Origin: Rosistilla ulvae
GTDB taxonomy: Bacteria; Planctomycetota; Planctomycetia; Pirellulales; Pirellulaceae
Reading direction: 5' to 3'
DNA: 64,000 nt
NCBI RefSeq assembly: GCF_007741475.1
Contig: NZ_CP036261.1
Span: forward strand, 1,054,001 to 1,118,000
A program made the translations under genes and the position numbers. The notes beneath the pieces were generated by a model. That model did not search any database and was not told the origin of the DNA. It saw only the letters and a list, made by a program, of their open reading frames with translations. Below are positions 30,040 through 38,045 of this stretch, in pieces (within the stretch, counting starts at the first letter, position 1; each line of letters starts with the position of its first letter).

Positions 30040-30822
30040 CTACGTTCGCGTTGCCAAGGGTTGGACGTCGTAGTCGACTCGCAGCAGGAACAGGGCGTGC
30101 GACGGGGCGGTGGGGCCGGCTTGGTTGCGGTCGCGGCCGGCGATCAGTTCCTCGATCCAGGCGGGCGGATGTTTGCCGCGGCCGACTTCCACAAGGCTGC
30201 CGACGATGTTCCGGACCATGTTGTAGAGGAACCCGTTTGCTTCGACTTCGACGATCAATTGCCCCTGCCCTGCCCTCCCCTGCCCTGTTGTCAGCGCCAG
30301 GTCGTGGATCGTGCGGACCGTCGTTTTTCGCTCGCTGCCGGTCGCTTGGAAGCAGGCGAAATCTTGGGTGCCGACGATCAAAGCGGCTGCTTGCCGCATC
30401 GCTTCGACGTCCAGTTGGACGTGGTGGTGCCAGAAGTAGCGGAAGTCGAAGGCATCGCGGACGCCACCGATCTGCATTTGATAACGGTAGCGTTTGCCGA
30501 CAGCATCGCGCAAGGCGTGGAAGTCGACCGGCATCTCTTCGCAGCGATAGACGGTGATGTCGTCGGGGATCTTCGTGTTGATCGCGCGACCCAACGCGGC
30601 GTCGCTGGATCGCCAGGCGTCGGTGGTGAGACTTGCGACTTGAGCGATCGCGTGGACGCCCGAATCGGTCCGTCCGCTGCCGGTGATCGAGACGCGCTCA
30701 CCGGTCAATTCGGCGAACGCGCGTTGCAGTTCGCCTTGGATTGTCGGCAGGTCCGCTTGGACCTGCCAGCCTGCGTAGCGGAAGCCATCGTAGCCGATGG
30801 TCAAACGAAAAGTTCTCAACAC
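30040..30822 (-). CDS. truA: tRNA pseudouridine synthase A (TruA)
   Basis: The 260-residue product isomerises uridines 38-40 of the tRNA anticodon arm. It begins with the TruA strand LRTFRLTIGYDGFRYAGWQ, and the catalytic Asp53 sits in GSGRTDSGVHA (48-58). RYRYQMQ, DFACFQATGSERKTTVRTI and the C-terminal FLYNMVRNIVGSLVEVGRGK all match the family. I use the GTG at 30822 (25 bp after the asd stop; a TTG at 30819 is also possible) because the open frame beyond it runs back into asd. The short spacing suggests cotranscription with asd. Confidence 0.95.
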   Translation of the reverse strand: MLRTFRLTIGYDGFRYAGWQVQADLPTIQGELQRAFAELTGERVSITGSGRTDSGVHAIAQVASLTTDAWRSSDAALGRAINTKIPDDITVYRCEEMPVDFHALRDAVGKRYRYQMQIGGVRDAFDFRYFWHHHVQLDVEAMRQAAALIVGTQDFACFQATGSERKTTVRTIHDLALTTGQGRAGQGQLIVEVEANGFLYNMVRNIVGSLVEVGRGKHPPAWIEELIAGRDRNQAGPTAPSHALFLLRVDYDVQPLATRT

Positions 30823-30847
30823 GTCAGGCCTGGCTTCCGCAAAATGA

Positions 30848-31864
30848 TCAGGCGACCGAAGCCATCTTCTTGGCCAACAGTTCGGCGATCTGAACGGCGT
30901 TGGTCGCGGCTCCCTTGCGGAGATTGTCGCTGACGCACCAGAACGCGATCCCGTTGGGGCTGCTGAGGTCCTTGCGAACACGGCCGACAAAAACGTCGTC
31001 CTTGCCAGCGCTGTCGACAGGCATCGGGTATTGTCGTCCGGCCAGATCGTCGATCAAAGTCACGCCGTCGGCATTGGCGAACAGCTCGCGGGCTTGTTCG
31101 ACGGTCAGCGGTTTTTCGGTCTCGACCAGGATCGATTCGCTGTGGCCGATCGCAACCGGAACGCGAACGCAGGTCGGGCAGACGTCGATCGAATCGTCGC
31201 CGAAGATCTTGCGGGTCTCGTAGACCATCTTCATCTCTTCGGAGGTGTAACCCTCGTGCTTTTCCGATCCGATCTGAGGGATCAGGTTAAAAGCGATCGG
31301 GTATTGGAACGTCTTGGCTGCGGGAGCGGAGCCGTCGAGAGAGCCGCGGGTCGAGTGCAGCAGTTCCGCTTCGCCCGCCAATCCAGCACCGCTGGTCGCT
31401 TGGTAGGTGCTGACGACGACGCGCTTGATGCGTGCCGCGTTGTGCAGCGGAGCCAAGGCGACGACCATCTGCGTGGTCGAGCAGTTGGGGCTAGCGATGA
31501 TTCCTTGGTGGTTGTCGATCGCCGACGCGTTGACTTCGGGAATGATCAACGGCACCTTGGGGTCCATCCGCCAATATCCGCTCTCGTCGACCACGATCGC
31601 GCCACGCTCGACAGCCCACGGCGCGAACTCGGCCGATACTTCGTCGGGCGTGCTGGCGATCACGACGTCGACGCCGTCGAACGCGCTCGGTTCCATCAAT
31701 TCAACGGTAATCTGTTGATCGCCAAATGTGACGACTTGGCCGGCCGATCGCGCCGATGCCAACAATCGCAAGCGTCCGTGTGGCAGCTTGCGTTGCAAAA
31801 TTTGGTCTAGCACGATCCGACCCACGGCGCCGGTCGCGCCGACGACGGCCAAGGTATCAATCAC
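30848..31864 (-). CDS. asd: Aspartate-semialdehyde dehydrogenase
   Basis: The 338-residue enzyme reduces aspartyl phosphate to aspartate semialdehyde with NADPH, feeding lysine/diaminopimelate, threonine and methionine synthesis. Visible features: the nucleotide motif GATGAVG (9-15), the catalytic Cys128 in SPNCSTTQ, the STYQATSGAG segment, and the conserved RVPVAIGHSE region with an active-site His. Length is normal. It is followed by truA after 25 bp and preceded, 59 bp upstream on the same strand, by the FGE-fold gene. Confidence 0.95.
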   Translation of the reverse strand: MIDTLAVVGATGAVGRIVLDQILQRKLPHGRLRLLASARSAGQVVTFGDQQITVELMEPSAFDGVDVVIASTPDEVSAEFAPWAVERGAIVVDESGYWRMDPKVPLIIPEVNASAIDNHQGIIASPNCSTTQMVVALAPLHNAARIKRVVVSTYQATSGAGLAGEAELLHSTRGSLDGSAPAAKTFQYPIAFNLIPQIGSEKHEGYTSEEMKMVYETRKIFGDDSIDVCPTCVRVPVAIGHSESILVETEKPLTVEQARELFANADGVTLIDDLAGRQYPMPVDSAGKDDVFVGRVRKDLSSPNGIAFWCVSDNLRKGAATNAVQIAELLAKKMASVA

Positions 31865-31922
31865 TTTTGCGTCTCACTTTTTCCAGATTGTTGAGTTCTT
31901 AATCTATCGGTTCTCGGACGAT

Positions 31923-33107
31923 CTATTCGCGAACCGCTTTGGCTGCTTCGGCCAAATCGGGGTCGGCCAGTCCCAGCACGCCGCGGCCTTCTTCGATACG
32001 AGACATCACGTCGAATTCGATGTCTTCGGAATCGATCTCCCAGAACTTGTTCATCGCTTCGTCGGACAGCGGTTTCCACGATCGGAACAAACGCATGCCG
32101 ACGCCGCGCGATGGATCGCTGGTGAACCACCATGGGCTCAGCGGAATGTTCGGGTCATCCATTTTCCAATCTTCGTCGACGCTGTATAGACGGGAAGCAC
32201 AGCGGACGTCTTCGGGCTCCATCTCCCAGCTGCCGCCGCGGACCACGCGTGGGTCGGCGGTTTCGATCGACTTGATCGCTTCGGACGCCTTCACGGTTTT
32301 GCCTTCAAAAACCTTGTAGCCGTCTTCCAGGTAGGCGTCGATCGTCCATTCGGCCACGTTGCCCAGCATGTCGTTGAGGCCAAAAGCGTTCGGCTTTTTC
32401 AGTCCAACCTTCGACGGGCCATCGGGAGAATTGTCGGCGTACCAAGCGTATTGGTCGATCTCGTCAGCCGATTCGCCCCAGCTGTAAGCGGTGGTGCTGC
32501 CGGCGCGAGCCGCCCATTCCCATTCCGCTTCGGTCGGAATGCGGTACTGGGTGTCGGTCATCTTCGACAGCCACTTGGTGAATTGCTTGGCTGCGAATTG
32601 GGTCATCGTGACAGCCGGCAGGTCGTCGTCGTCGCCAAATTCAAACGTGTAGCTGGGTTCGTACAGTTCGGTCGGCGTGGTGACCGCGTCGACTTTGTTT
32701 TCTGGAGTGACCTTCCGCATGTCGCGGAAAACAAACTCCTTGAATGTCTTGTACATTCCCATGAACTCTTTGTATTCCATCCAGCGGACCTCGGTCTTGC
32801 AGACCCACATCGGATCGACATTGACCATGATCTGCGGGCTTTCGTCCTCTTTGTGCCCTGCTTCGCTGGCTGGGCTGCCCATTTTGTAGCTCCCCGCAGG
32901 GACCGGGATCATTTCGAAGCTGATCTCGGTGCCGGGGATCGTCTCGGTGTAAGGGACCATAAAGCCCCCTTCGACTGCGACAAACGGCCCCTTGTCGGGC
33001 TGGGTTGTCGAGAAGCCTTTGATTTTTGCACTGTCATCGGCTGCGATGGCGACGCAGCTTGTCAACGCAAACAAGCACAGGGACAAAGATCGAGCGTACA
33101 GGTTCAT
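31923..33107 (-). CDS. Exported SUMF1/formylglycine-generating-enzyme-fold protein, probably not an active FGE
   Basis: The 394-residue product has a signal peptide (ARSLSLCLFALTSCVAIAA). The FGE-sulfatase domain is clear: FEMIPVPAGSYKMGSP, DESPQIMVNVDPMWVCKTEVRWMEY, YRIPTEAEWEWAARAG, NAFGLNDMLGNVAEWTID and RVVRGGSWEMEPEDVRCASR. In true FGE the copper-binding cysteine pair lies between GGS and the RCAxR segment; here that stretch is EMEPEDV with no Cys, so sulfatase activation is unlikely. Planctomycetes carry many such exported relatives used as binding or maturation proteins. I start at 33107 since the signal peptide begins there. Confidence 0.85.
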   Translation of the reverse strand: MNLYARSLSLCLFALTSCVAIAADDSAKIKGFSTTQPDKGPFVAVEGGFMVPYTETIPGTEISFEMIPVPAGSYKMGSPASEAGHKEDESPQIMVNVDPMWVCKTEVRWMEYKEFMGMYKTFKEFVFRDMRKVTPENKVDAVTTPTELYEPSYTFEFGDDDDLPAVTMTQFAAKQFTKWLSKMTDTQYRIPTEAEWEWAARAGSTTAYSWGESADEIDQYAWYADNSPDGPSKVGLKKPNAFGLNDMLGNVAEWTIDAYLEDGYKVFEGKTVKASEAIKSIETADPRVVRGGSWEMEPEDVRCASRLYSVDEDWKMDDPNIPLSPWWFTSDPSRGVGMRLFRSWKPLSDEAMNKFWEIDSEDIEFDVMSRIEEGRGVLGLADPDLAEAAKAVRE

Positions 33108-33268
33108 ATGTAAGTCGTTTCTGCGGGACGAAGATTCGTGAAGCACGGAGTTGCTTTGCATTGTAGTCAAAGGGGGGCAATTTGGCGATTGTTACCAGCT
33201 CAATTCCGGCTCCTCGCCACTCGCCGCGACCACAAAAAATGCGTGTTCTGCACAGAGTGACCGCTCGG

Positions 33269-34108
33269 CTACTTCTTTTCGCCGATGATGGTGTACCGTT
33301 CGGGTTGTCGGTCGGCGAATCGGTCGATCACATGTTTCCCGGGAGTCCGGACGATCTGCTTGTTCCGAGCGATCGAAAGGTCGATGTCCGCGGTCAGGAT
33401 CAATTCTTTGTCGCTGTCGGTTTCGGCGACCATCACGCCGTCGGGACCCGCGATCGAACTCATCCCACAGAACTCGAACGTCCGCTCGGTCCCCACGCGA
33501 TTGGCGGCGATGAAGTAGAGGTGGTTCTCCATGCTGCGAGCCGGGGGCACGATCTCGGCGGTCCGCCGCGCGGCGACGGGCCAGTTGGTCGACAGCGCGA
33601 TCACGTCGGCGCCGTGCAGTCCCAGGACTCGCGCGGTCTCGGGGAACGAACTGTCGTAACAAATGGCCATTCCGACACGGATCTCTCCCGCCGATTGGAT
33701 GCTGAACTCGCGATCGCCCGGATCGAGGAACCGATCGACGCCAACGCCCGGCAGGTGAATCTTGCGGTAACTGCCGACGACACCGCTGCGGTTGATCATG
33801 GCTTGCGAATTGAAAAGCTTATCGCCTTCGATTTCCAGGAATCCGATGATCACGTGCAGGTCGGAATCGCCACAGGCGGCGGCAAACGAATCGAACAGCG
33901 GGTCGTCGATCGACAGGCCCAGCGGCAAGGCTTCTTCGCGACTTTCGAAGCAGTAGCCGGTCAGTGCACACTCGGGGAAGACGGCCAGATCGACTCCATC
34001 GGCTTTGACCGTCGCGATCTTGGCGAGGATCTGTTGGGCGTTGTGGTCGATGTCGGCAAACGCGACATCCATCTGAACCGCTGCGACGCGTTTTGTTTGT
34101 TGGTTCAT
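33269..34108 (-). CDS. Carbon-nitrogen hydrolase (nitrilase superfamily amidase)
   Basis: The 279-residue cytosolic enzyme has the complete catalytic triad: Glu46 in VFPECALTGY, Lys116 in YRKIHLPG and Cys150 in AICYDSSFPE. The family hydrolyses amides, N-carbamoyl compounds or omega-amides; the substrate cannot be set from sequence. I chose the ATG at 34108 (MNQQTKRVAAVQMDV), since nitrilases begin with this V-A-x-V-Q strand; the open frame upstream to 34666 overlaps a gene on the other strand and is not coding. It is transcribed divergently from the TAXI lipoprotein. Confidence 0.9.
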   Translation of the reverse strand: MNQQTKRVAAVQMDVAFADIDHNAQQILAKIATVKADGVDLAVFPECALTGYCFESREEALPLGLSIDDPLFDSFAAACGDSDLHVIIGFLEIEGDKLFNSQAMINRSGVVGSYRKIHLPGVGVDRFLDPGDREFSIQSAGEIRVGMAICYDSSFPETARVLGLHGADVIALSTNWPVAARRTAEIVPPARSMENHLYFIAANRVGTERTFEFCGMSSIAGPDGVMVAETDSDKELILTADIDLSIARNKQIVRTPGKHVIDRFADRQPERYTIIGEKK

Positions 34109-34275
34109 CGTAAGTTGGACCTGTTTGAAAGTTTGGTGACCCGCCCGATTCGGGCCGGCGGGCCCCGCTTCTAGCCTCGCCCAAGGGGGCGTGTTAATAT
34201 ACAGGAGATTCAAATGAATTCCCGCCCCAACTGGGATTTCTCCATCCCTCGAACACTCTTGAAGGTCGATTCCCG

Positions 34276-35352
34276 ATGGCTCTAATGCTCCAAATTTCGC
34301 AACATCGTGCGCTTGTCGCTTCGCTGGTTTTGTCCGCCCTGCTGCTGGGCTGTAAGAAGAGCGACAGCACCGGCGATGGCGGTGCCACCGGTGGACGTCA
34401 GTTCTTGAGCATGGGTACCGCTCCGGTCGGCGGTGCCTTTCCCGTCGTCGGCGGCGCGATCGCTGAGGTCTTAAACGAACACAAGGGGACCGTCGATTGG
34501 AAGGTCCAAGCCAAAGGGACCAAGGGCTCGCAAGAAAACATCCGCCGTCTGCAGCAAGAGGAATTGGAGCTAGCGCTTTCCAACGCTGCGATTTCCTATT
34601 TCGCCGCGCGTGGCGAAGCGGGCTGGGACAAGGTCTACGACATTCGTGCGATCGCGACGCTGGCACCCAACGTGGCTCTGTTCATCGCGCGAGCCGATTC
34701 GGGGATCCAATCGATCGCCGATCTCAAAGGCAAACGCGTGATCACCGGGCCTGCCGGTGCCGGATTCCAACAGTTTGTCGAACCGATCCTGGCCGAACAT
34801 GGTGTCGCTTGGGATGAGATCACTTCGCTGAATGCGACGCAAAGTGGAGCTGTCGATCAATTGGGCGACGGCGCCGCCGACGCTGCTTTCTTGGGCGGAG
34901 CGGTTCCAACCGGATCGATCACTCAAGCTGCCAGCACGTTCGACGTGACTTACATTCCGTTCGACGAATCGGTTCGTCAAAAGCTGATCGAGAAGTACGC
35001 TTTCTTCCACCCCGCGACGATTCCCGGCGGGACCTACAAAGGACTCGACGACGATTTCTTGGGACTGAACGTCGGTTCGATGCACTTGATCACCGCGGCA
35101 TCGCAGAGCGACGAATTGATCTATGAAGTCACCAAATCGATCTGGGAAAACCGTGCGGAGATCGCAGGAAAACACCCTGCGGGCAAAGCGATCAACGAGA
35201 AGAACGTCGCTCGTAACACCGGGATCGAATATCACCCCGGTGCCATCAAGTTCTACGAAGAGGTAGGCGTGTTGGAAGCGGCGGAGAAGCCAGCCGCTGA
35301 AGAAGCGCCCGCAGCAGACGCGCCAGCCGAAGCCGCCGCAGCGGCTGAGTAA
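34276..35352 (+). CDS. TAXI-family TRAP-type solute-binding lipoprotein, orphan
   Basis: The 358-residue product has a lipoprotein signal with lipobox LLLGC (Cys26). The TAXI domain (NMT1/periplasmic-binding type) is evident: FLSMGTAPVGGAFPVVGGAIAEVLN, QENIRRLQQEELELALSN, SIADLKGKRVITGPAGAG and GGTYKGLDDDFLGLNV. The C-terminus is an Ala/Glu/Pro-rich low-complexity tail (about 330-358). TAXI proteins normally deliver glutamate or other organic acids to a fused DctQM permease; no permease gene lies next to it in either direction, so it either pairs with a distant TRAP permease or serves as a sensor or binding protein. Confidence 0.88.
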   Translation: MALMLQISQHRALVASLVLSALLLGCKKSDSTGDGGATGGRQFLSMGTAPVGGAFPVVGGAIAEVLNEHKGTVDWKVQAKGTKGSQENIRRLQQEELELALSNAAISYFAARGEAGWDKVYDIRAIATLAPNVALFIARADSGIQSIADLKGKRVITGPAGAGFQQFVEPILAEHGVAWDEITSLNATQSGAVDQLGDGAADAAFLGGAVPTGSITQAASTFDVTYIPFDESVRQKLIEKYAFFHPATIPGGTYKGLDDDFLGLNVGSMHLITAASQSDELIYEVTKSIWENRAEIAGKHPAGKAINEKNVARNTGIEYHPGAIKFYEEVGVLEAAEKPAAEEAPAADAPAEAAAAAE

Positions 35353-35378
35353 TCGGCGAGGTCAGATGTTCTCGTAGT

Positions 35379-35701
35379 GGATCTTGTTAAAAGATCCTTC
35401 GAGGACTTTCAATTATCCCGCAGGGATCGAAGCAATTAGCCGTAGGTAAGCGTAACGCCACCTGCGGTTTTTGCGTTATTCATGTCGTTGACCGCCGAAG
35501 GTGGTCACAAAATCTGATGCGGGCGTGCTGCGAGCCCCTTCAGGGGGGGATTGATTGAAATTTCTCGTTTACCGGTGGTGTTCGCGTTCGCTCCACCACC
35601 GGCTAATTGCTGCAACGCTTACGGCGAGGTCGACACTTCTGACGCGGATCGATTGCACGATTCAATAACCGCTTGTGCGAAAGGATCTTTTGACAAGATC
35701 C
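35379..35701. mobile_element. MITE-like non-coding element with ~24-bp terminal inverted repeats
   Basis: The left end, GGATCTTGTTAAAAGATCC then TTCG (35379-35401), is repeated inverted at 35678-35701 (CGAAAGGATCTTTTGACAAG then ATCC), with one substitution and one 1-nt indel. The 323-bp element holds no gene-like frame. Inside are further short hairpins (for example ACCGGTGGTG... / ...CACCACCGG near 35570-35603). It fills the 350-bp gap 35353-35702 almost exactly, its right end abutting the stop codon of the GtrA gene. Terminal repeats without a transposase are the definition of a MITE; the parent transposase is not in the window. Confidence 0.7.
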
Positions 35702-35702
35702 T

Positions 35703-36122
35703 CTACGGGCTGGCGGTACTTGGGCGGCCGAAGACGAATCGGTTGTAGAAAAGGAACTTCGCTGCAAAGCCTGCGATCAAGACCGTTGCGGTGGCGATCA
35801 GGTAGTGGATTTCCAGGAGGCTGTGCAGTCCTAAAAACGCCGCGTATTCGAGTCCGCGAAAGCAGATCGTGGCGGTCAGGAAGGAAGCGAGTTGCGTGGC
35901 GATCGGCTGGCCGCTGGCTTGGAAAACGAACCAGCGACAGCAGGCGAAGTTGACGAACAAAATGATCACCAACGCGGCGGCAAACGCAAGTTCGGCGGGC
36001 CATGCCGCGTATTGAGTCAGTCCATGAGTGATCGCGAGGTTGCCGACGAAGCTGACGCCGCTGATCAGCATAAAACGGATCGCGCGGCCTACCGGGGCTG
36101 CTTGGTCGCTTCGCCGCTTCAT
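35703..36122 (-). CDS. GtrA-family membrane protein
   Basis: The 139-residue product has four predicted membrane helices typical of GtrA/DPMS_C (PF04138): IRFMLISGVSFVGNLAITHGL, ELAFAAALVIILFVNFACCRW, FLTATICFRGLEYAAFLGL and YLIATATVLIAGFAAKFLF, ending in the conserved FLFYNRFVFG. GtrA proteins help flip or use polyprenyl-linked sugars. The ATG at 36122 overlaps the upstream methyltransferase stop by 4 nt (ATGA); the longer open frame to 36500 is a shadow of that gene. With the GT2 gene at 38046-39008 it forms a GtrA/GtrB-like pair. Confidence 0.9.
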   Translation of the reverse strand: MKRRSDQAAPVGRAIRFMLISGVSFVGNLAITHGLTQYAAWPAELAFAAALVIILFVNFACCRWFVFQASGQPIATQLASFLTATICFRGLEYAAFLGLHSLLEIHYLIATATVLIAGFAAKFLFYNRFVFGRPSTASP

Positions 36123-37015
36123 GCCGAAGGAGTCTGTGAATTCGGAAGCGTCGATTGAGCGTCGCACGGCTTTTGACCGGCCACGATCACATTCCAGGTG
36201 AGAGGTGTTAACAGACGTCCGGCGACCGCTTCGATACCGCGATCCAGGCCGCAGGCGATCCGCGACGCGGGAGCGGTCAGCCACGATGGCTTCATTGGGA
36301 CTTCGGCAAACGGTGTCGACATCAGGCCTTGAGACCGCAGGCGAAGTGATGTCAGCCCGGCGGAGGCGAAACAGCTCTCCATCTCTTGGCCTGTCAGTTC
36401 CAGTTGCTCGTCGGAGTAGCTGGCGTCGCACTGTTTTCGCAACCGGCGAGCGAGTCCGACGATCGGGTTGCTCGGTTGCGGTTCGTTGACGACCAACCAT
36501 CCACCAGGTGCCAGCAGCGACACGAGGTTCTGGACGACTTCGTCCATCTGATCCATGTGATGCAGGACACCGATCATGAAGATGATGTCAAACGGTTCGT
36601 CGGTCTTCAGATCGCGAGCGTTTGTTGTGGCGAAGGTCGCTCGATCGGTTTGGCGTTCGCTGCGGGCCAGGTCGATCAGCATCTCGGAGTAATCGATACC
36701 CAGGTAGCAGGCGTAGTCGGCGGGTAGGTAATCGACCGAATATCCGGCACCGCAGCCGACTTCCAGGATGCGTTTGCCTTGCAGTGAGGACTGCGGAAGA
36801 GCTCGCATGGTCTGCAGCAGTCGTAGGCGGCGGGCGGGGCGAACCGAGGGGGAGCGATCTTTAGCCGCGTATTTTTCTGCAATCGTGTCGAACAGCTCGC
36901 GGTCGCGCGATTCCAGGCTCGTCTCGCTTTCCCGCGAACGATCGCTTTCCGCAGCTGTGGCTGGAACGATTGGCAACGGGTTGGCAAAGGTATCGTTGTT
37001 GGTGATCGTTGACAT
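36119..37015 (-). CDS. Class I SAM-dependent methyltransferase
   Basis: The 298-residue protein shows the SAM motif I ILEVGCGAGYSVDYLP, motif II-like CYLGIDYSEML, DIIFMIGVLHHMDQMDEVV and LLAPGGWLVVNEPQPSNP. The first about 35 residues are low complexity. Such UbiE/COQ5-type methyltransferases placed with a GT2 and GtrA usually act on a cell-surface glycan or lipid carrier. The ATG at 37015 (MSTITNNDTF) follows the upstream methyltransferase stop by 58 bp; the stop overlaps the GtrA start, giving translational coupling. Acceptor unknown. Confidence 0.88.
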   Translation of the reverse strand: MSTITNNDTFANPLPIVPATAAESDRSRESETSLESRDRELFDTIAEKYAAKDRSPSVRPARRLRLLQTMRALPQSSLQGKRILEVGCGAGYSVDYLPADYACYLGIDYSEMLIDLARSERQTDRATFATTNARDLKTDEPFDIIFMIGVLHHMDQMDEVVQNLVSLLAPGGWLVVNEPQPSNPIVGLARRLRKQCDASYSDEQLELTGQEMESCFASAGLTSLRLRSQGLMSTPFAEVPMKPSWLTAPASRIACGLDRGIEAVAGRLLTPLTWNVIVAGQKPCDAQSTLPNSQTPSA

Positions 37016-37073
37016 GTCGTGGGCTTTGTCGTTTTGTCGTTTGATGTTGGACGCGTCGATTGCCGTTCTTGGT

Positions 37074-37841
37074 TCAGTCGACGCGTTTCGCGACCAGGAC
37101 AGCCGACTGGCCGATCGGCGGTCCAACGATCCGATCGATGCGTTGCATCCAAGGCATCGCCTTGCGAATCATTGTCAATTGCCAGGGACTGAAGGTCCGC
37201 GAGAGGTTCGACTGACGCTTTTGCACGCGACTCTTGAACCAGTAGGGAAGGACGCCGAAGCTGTTCATCCAGCGGACGCTCAACGGTTCCCAGCCGGCTT
37301 GTTTCGCTTTGTCGCGAAGTTCCTGCAGGGCGTAGCGGCGGAAGTGTCCCGACGCGGTGTCGACGCTTCCATAAAGCCACTTCACGGCGGGGACTTTGAT
37401 CAACAGGTGCGCTTCGGGCTGGGCGATACCGTGGAATCGGCGAAGCAGTTGCACGTCGTCTTCGATGTGTTCGAGAACATCCAGGCAGACGATTGTGTCG
37501 ATTTTACGATCGGTGATCGATGTGAAGTCGGAATCGAGGTCCAGCTGGATCGGTTCGACCGACGGTTTGTCGGCAAAACGGCGGCGCAATTCCTGGACGT
37601 TTTGCGGACTCAGGTCGGCGGCCAGCACGTATTGGGCCTGTTCGGCGAGCAGCGCGGTGCCATTGCCGATCCCGCAGCCGGCGTCCAAGACGCGGTTGCC
37701 GATCCATGGACGCAGCAGGTCGATCGACCAAGCGTAATAGGCGTCGAGGGTCTTCATCCGCTGCAACGCTTCGAGGTGTTCGCCTTCGAGCGGCAGCTTC
37801 GATTCGATCGTCGCGACATCAATTTCGTGAACTGCCGACAT
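37074..37841 (-). CDS. Class I SAM-dependent methyltransferase (second of the cluster)
   Basis: The 255-residue protein has motif I VLDAGCGIGNGTALLAEQA, the acidic post-I strand YVLAADLSPQNVQELRRRF, IDTIVCLDVLEHIEDDVQLLRRF and LLIKVPAVKWLYGSVD, followed by GHFRRYALQELRDKAKQAG, a pattern seen in methyltransferases encoded with GtrA/GT2 genes. It is start-corrected to the ATG at 37841. It precedes the other methyltransferase in the same direction. The two share fold but little sequence, so they probably modify different positions. Confidence 0.88.
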   Translation of the reverse strand: MSAVHEIDVATIESKLPLEGEHLEALQRMKTLDAYYAWSIDLLRPWIGNRVLDAGCGIGNGTALLAEQAQYVLAADLSPQNVQELRRRFADKPSVEPIQLDLDSDFTSITDRKIDTIVCLDVLEHIEDDVQLLRRFHGIAQPEAHLLIKVPAVKWLYGSVDTASGHFRRYALQELRDKAKQAGWEPLSVRWMNSFGVLPYWFKSRVQKRQSNLSRTFSPWQLTMIRKAMPWMQRIDRIVGPPIGQSAVLVAKRVD

Positions 37842-38045
37842 GGCAACGGTTCCATTGGTTGAGTGGAGGAGGAACCGGGCGGGTTCCCGCTGGACGCAAC
37901 ACCAGTGCAAATCAGCTGTTGAACACTAGCACGCGGCGGCTCGAAAGCGCCTGATGCGGCTGAGCGTTCAGCGTGAACAACCGATTTGCACGGAGGTGCG
38001 ATTGCAGCGGAGATTGGGATTCTAGCGGCGGTTGGCTAGTCTTCG

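Noticed and set aside
30823-30990. N-terminal extension of truA into the asd gene
   Set aside because: TruA begins at LRTFRLTIGYDG; the extension is a shadow of asd.
31923-33107. Active sulfatase-maturing FGE
   Set aside because: The catalytic cysteine pair is missing between GGS and RCASR, and no sulfatase gene is in the window.
34109-34666. N-terminal extension of the nitrilase-family gene to 34666
   Set aside because: Overlaps the divergent TAXI gene and has Arg/Pro-rich composition; nitrilases begin at the MNQQTKRVAAVQMD strand.
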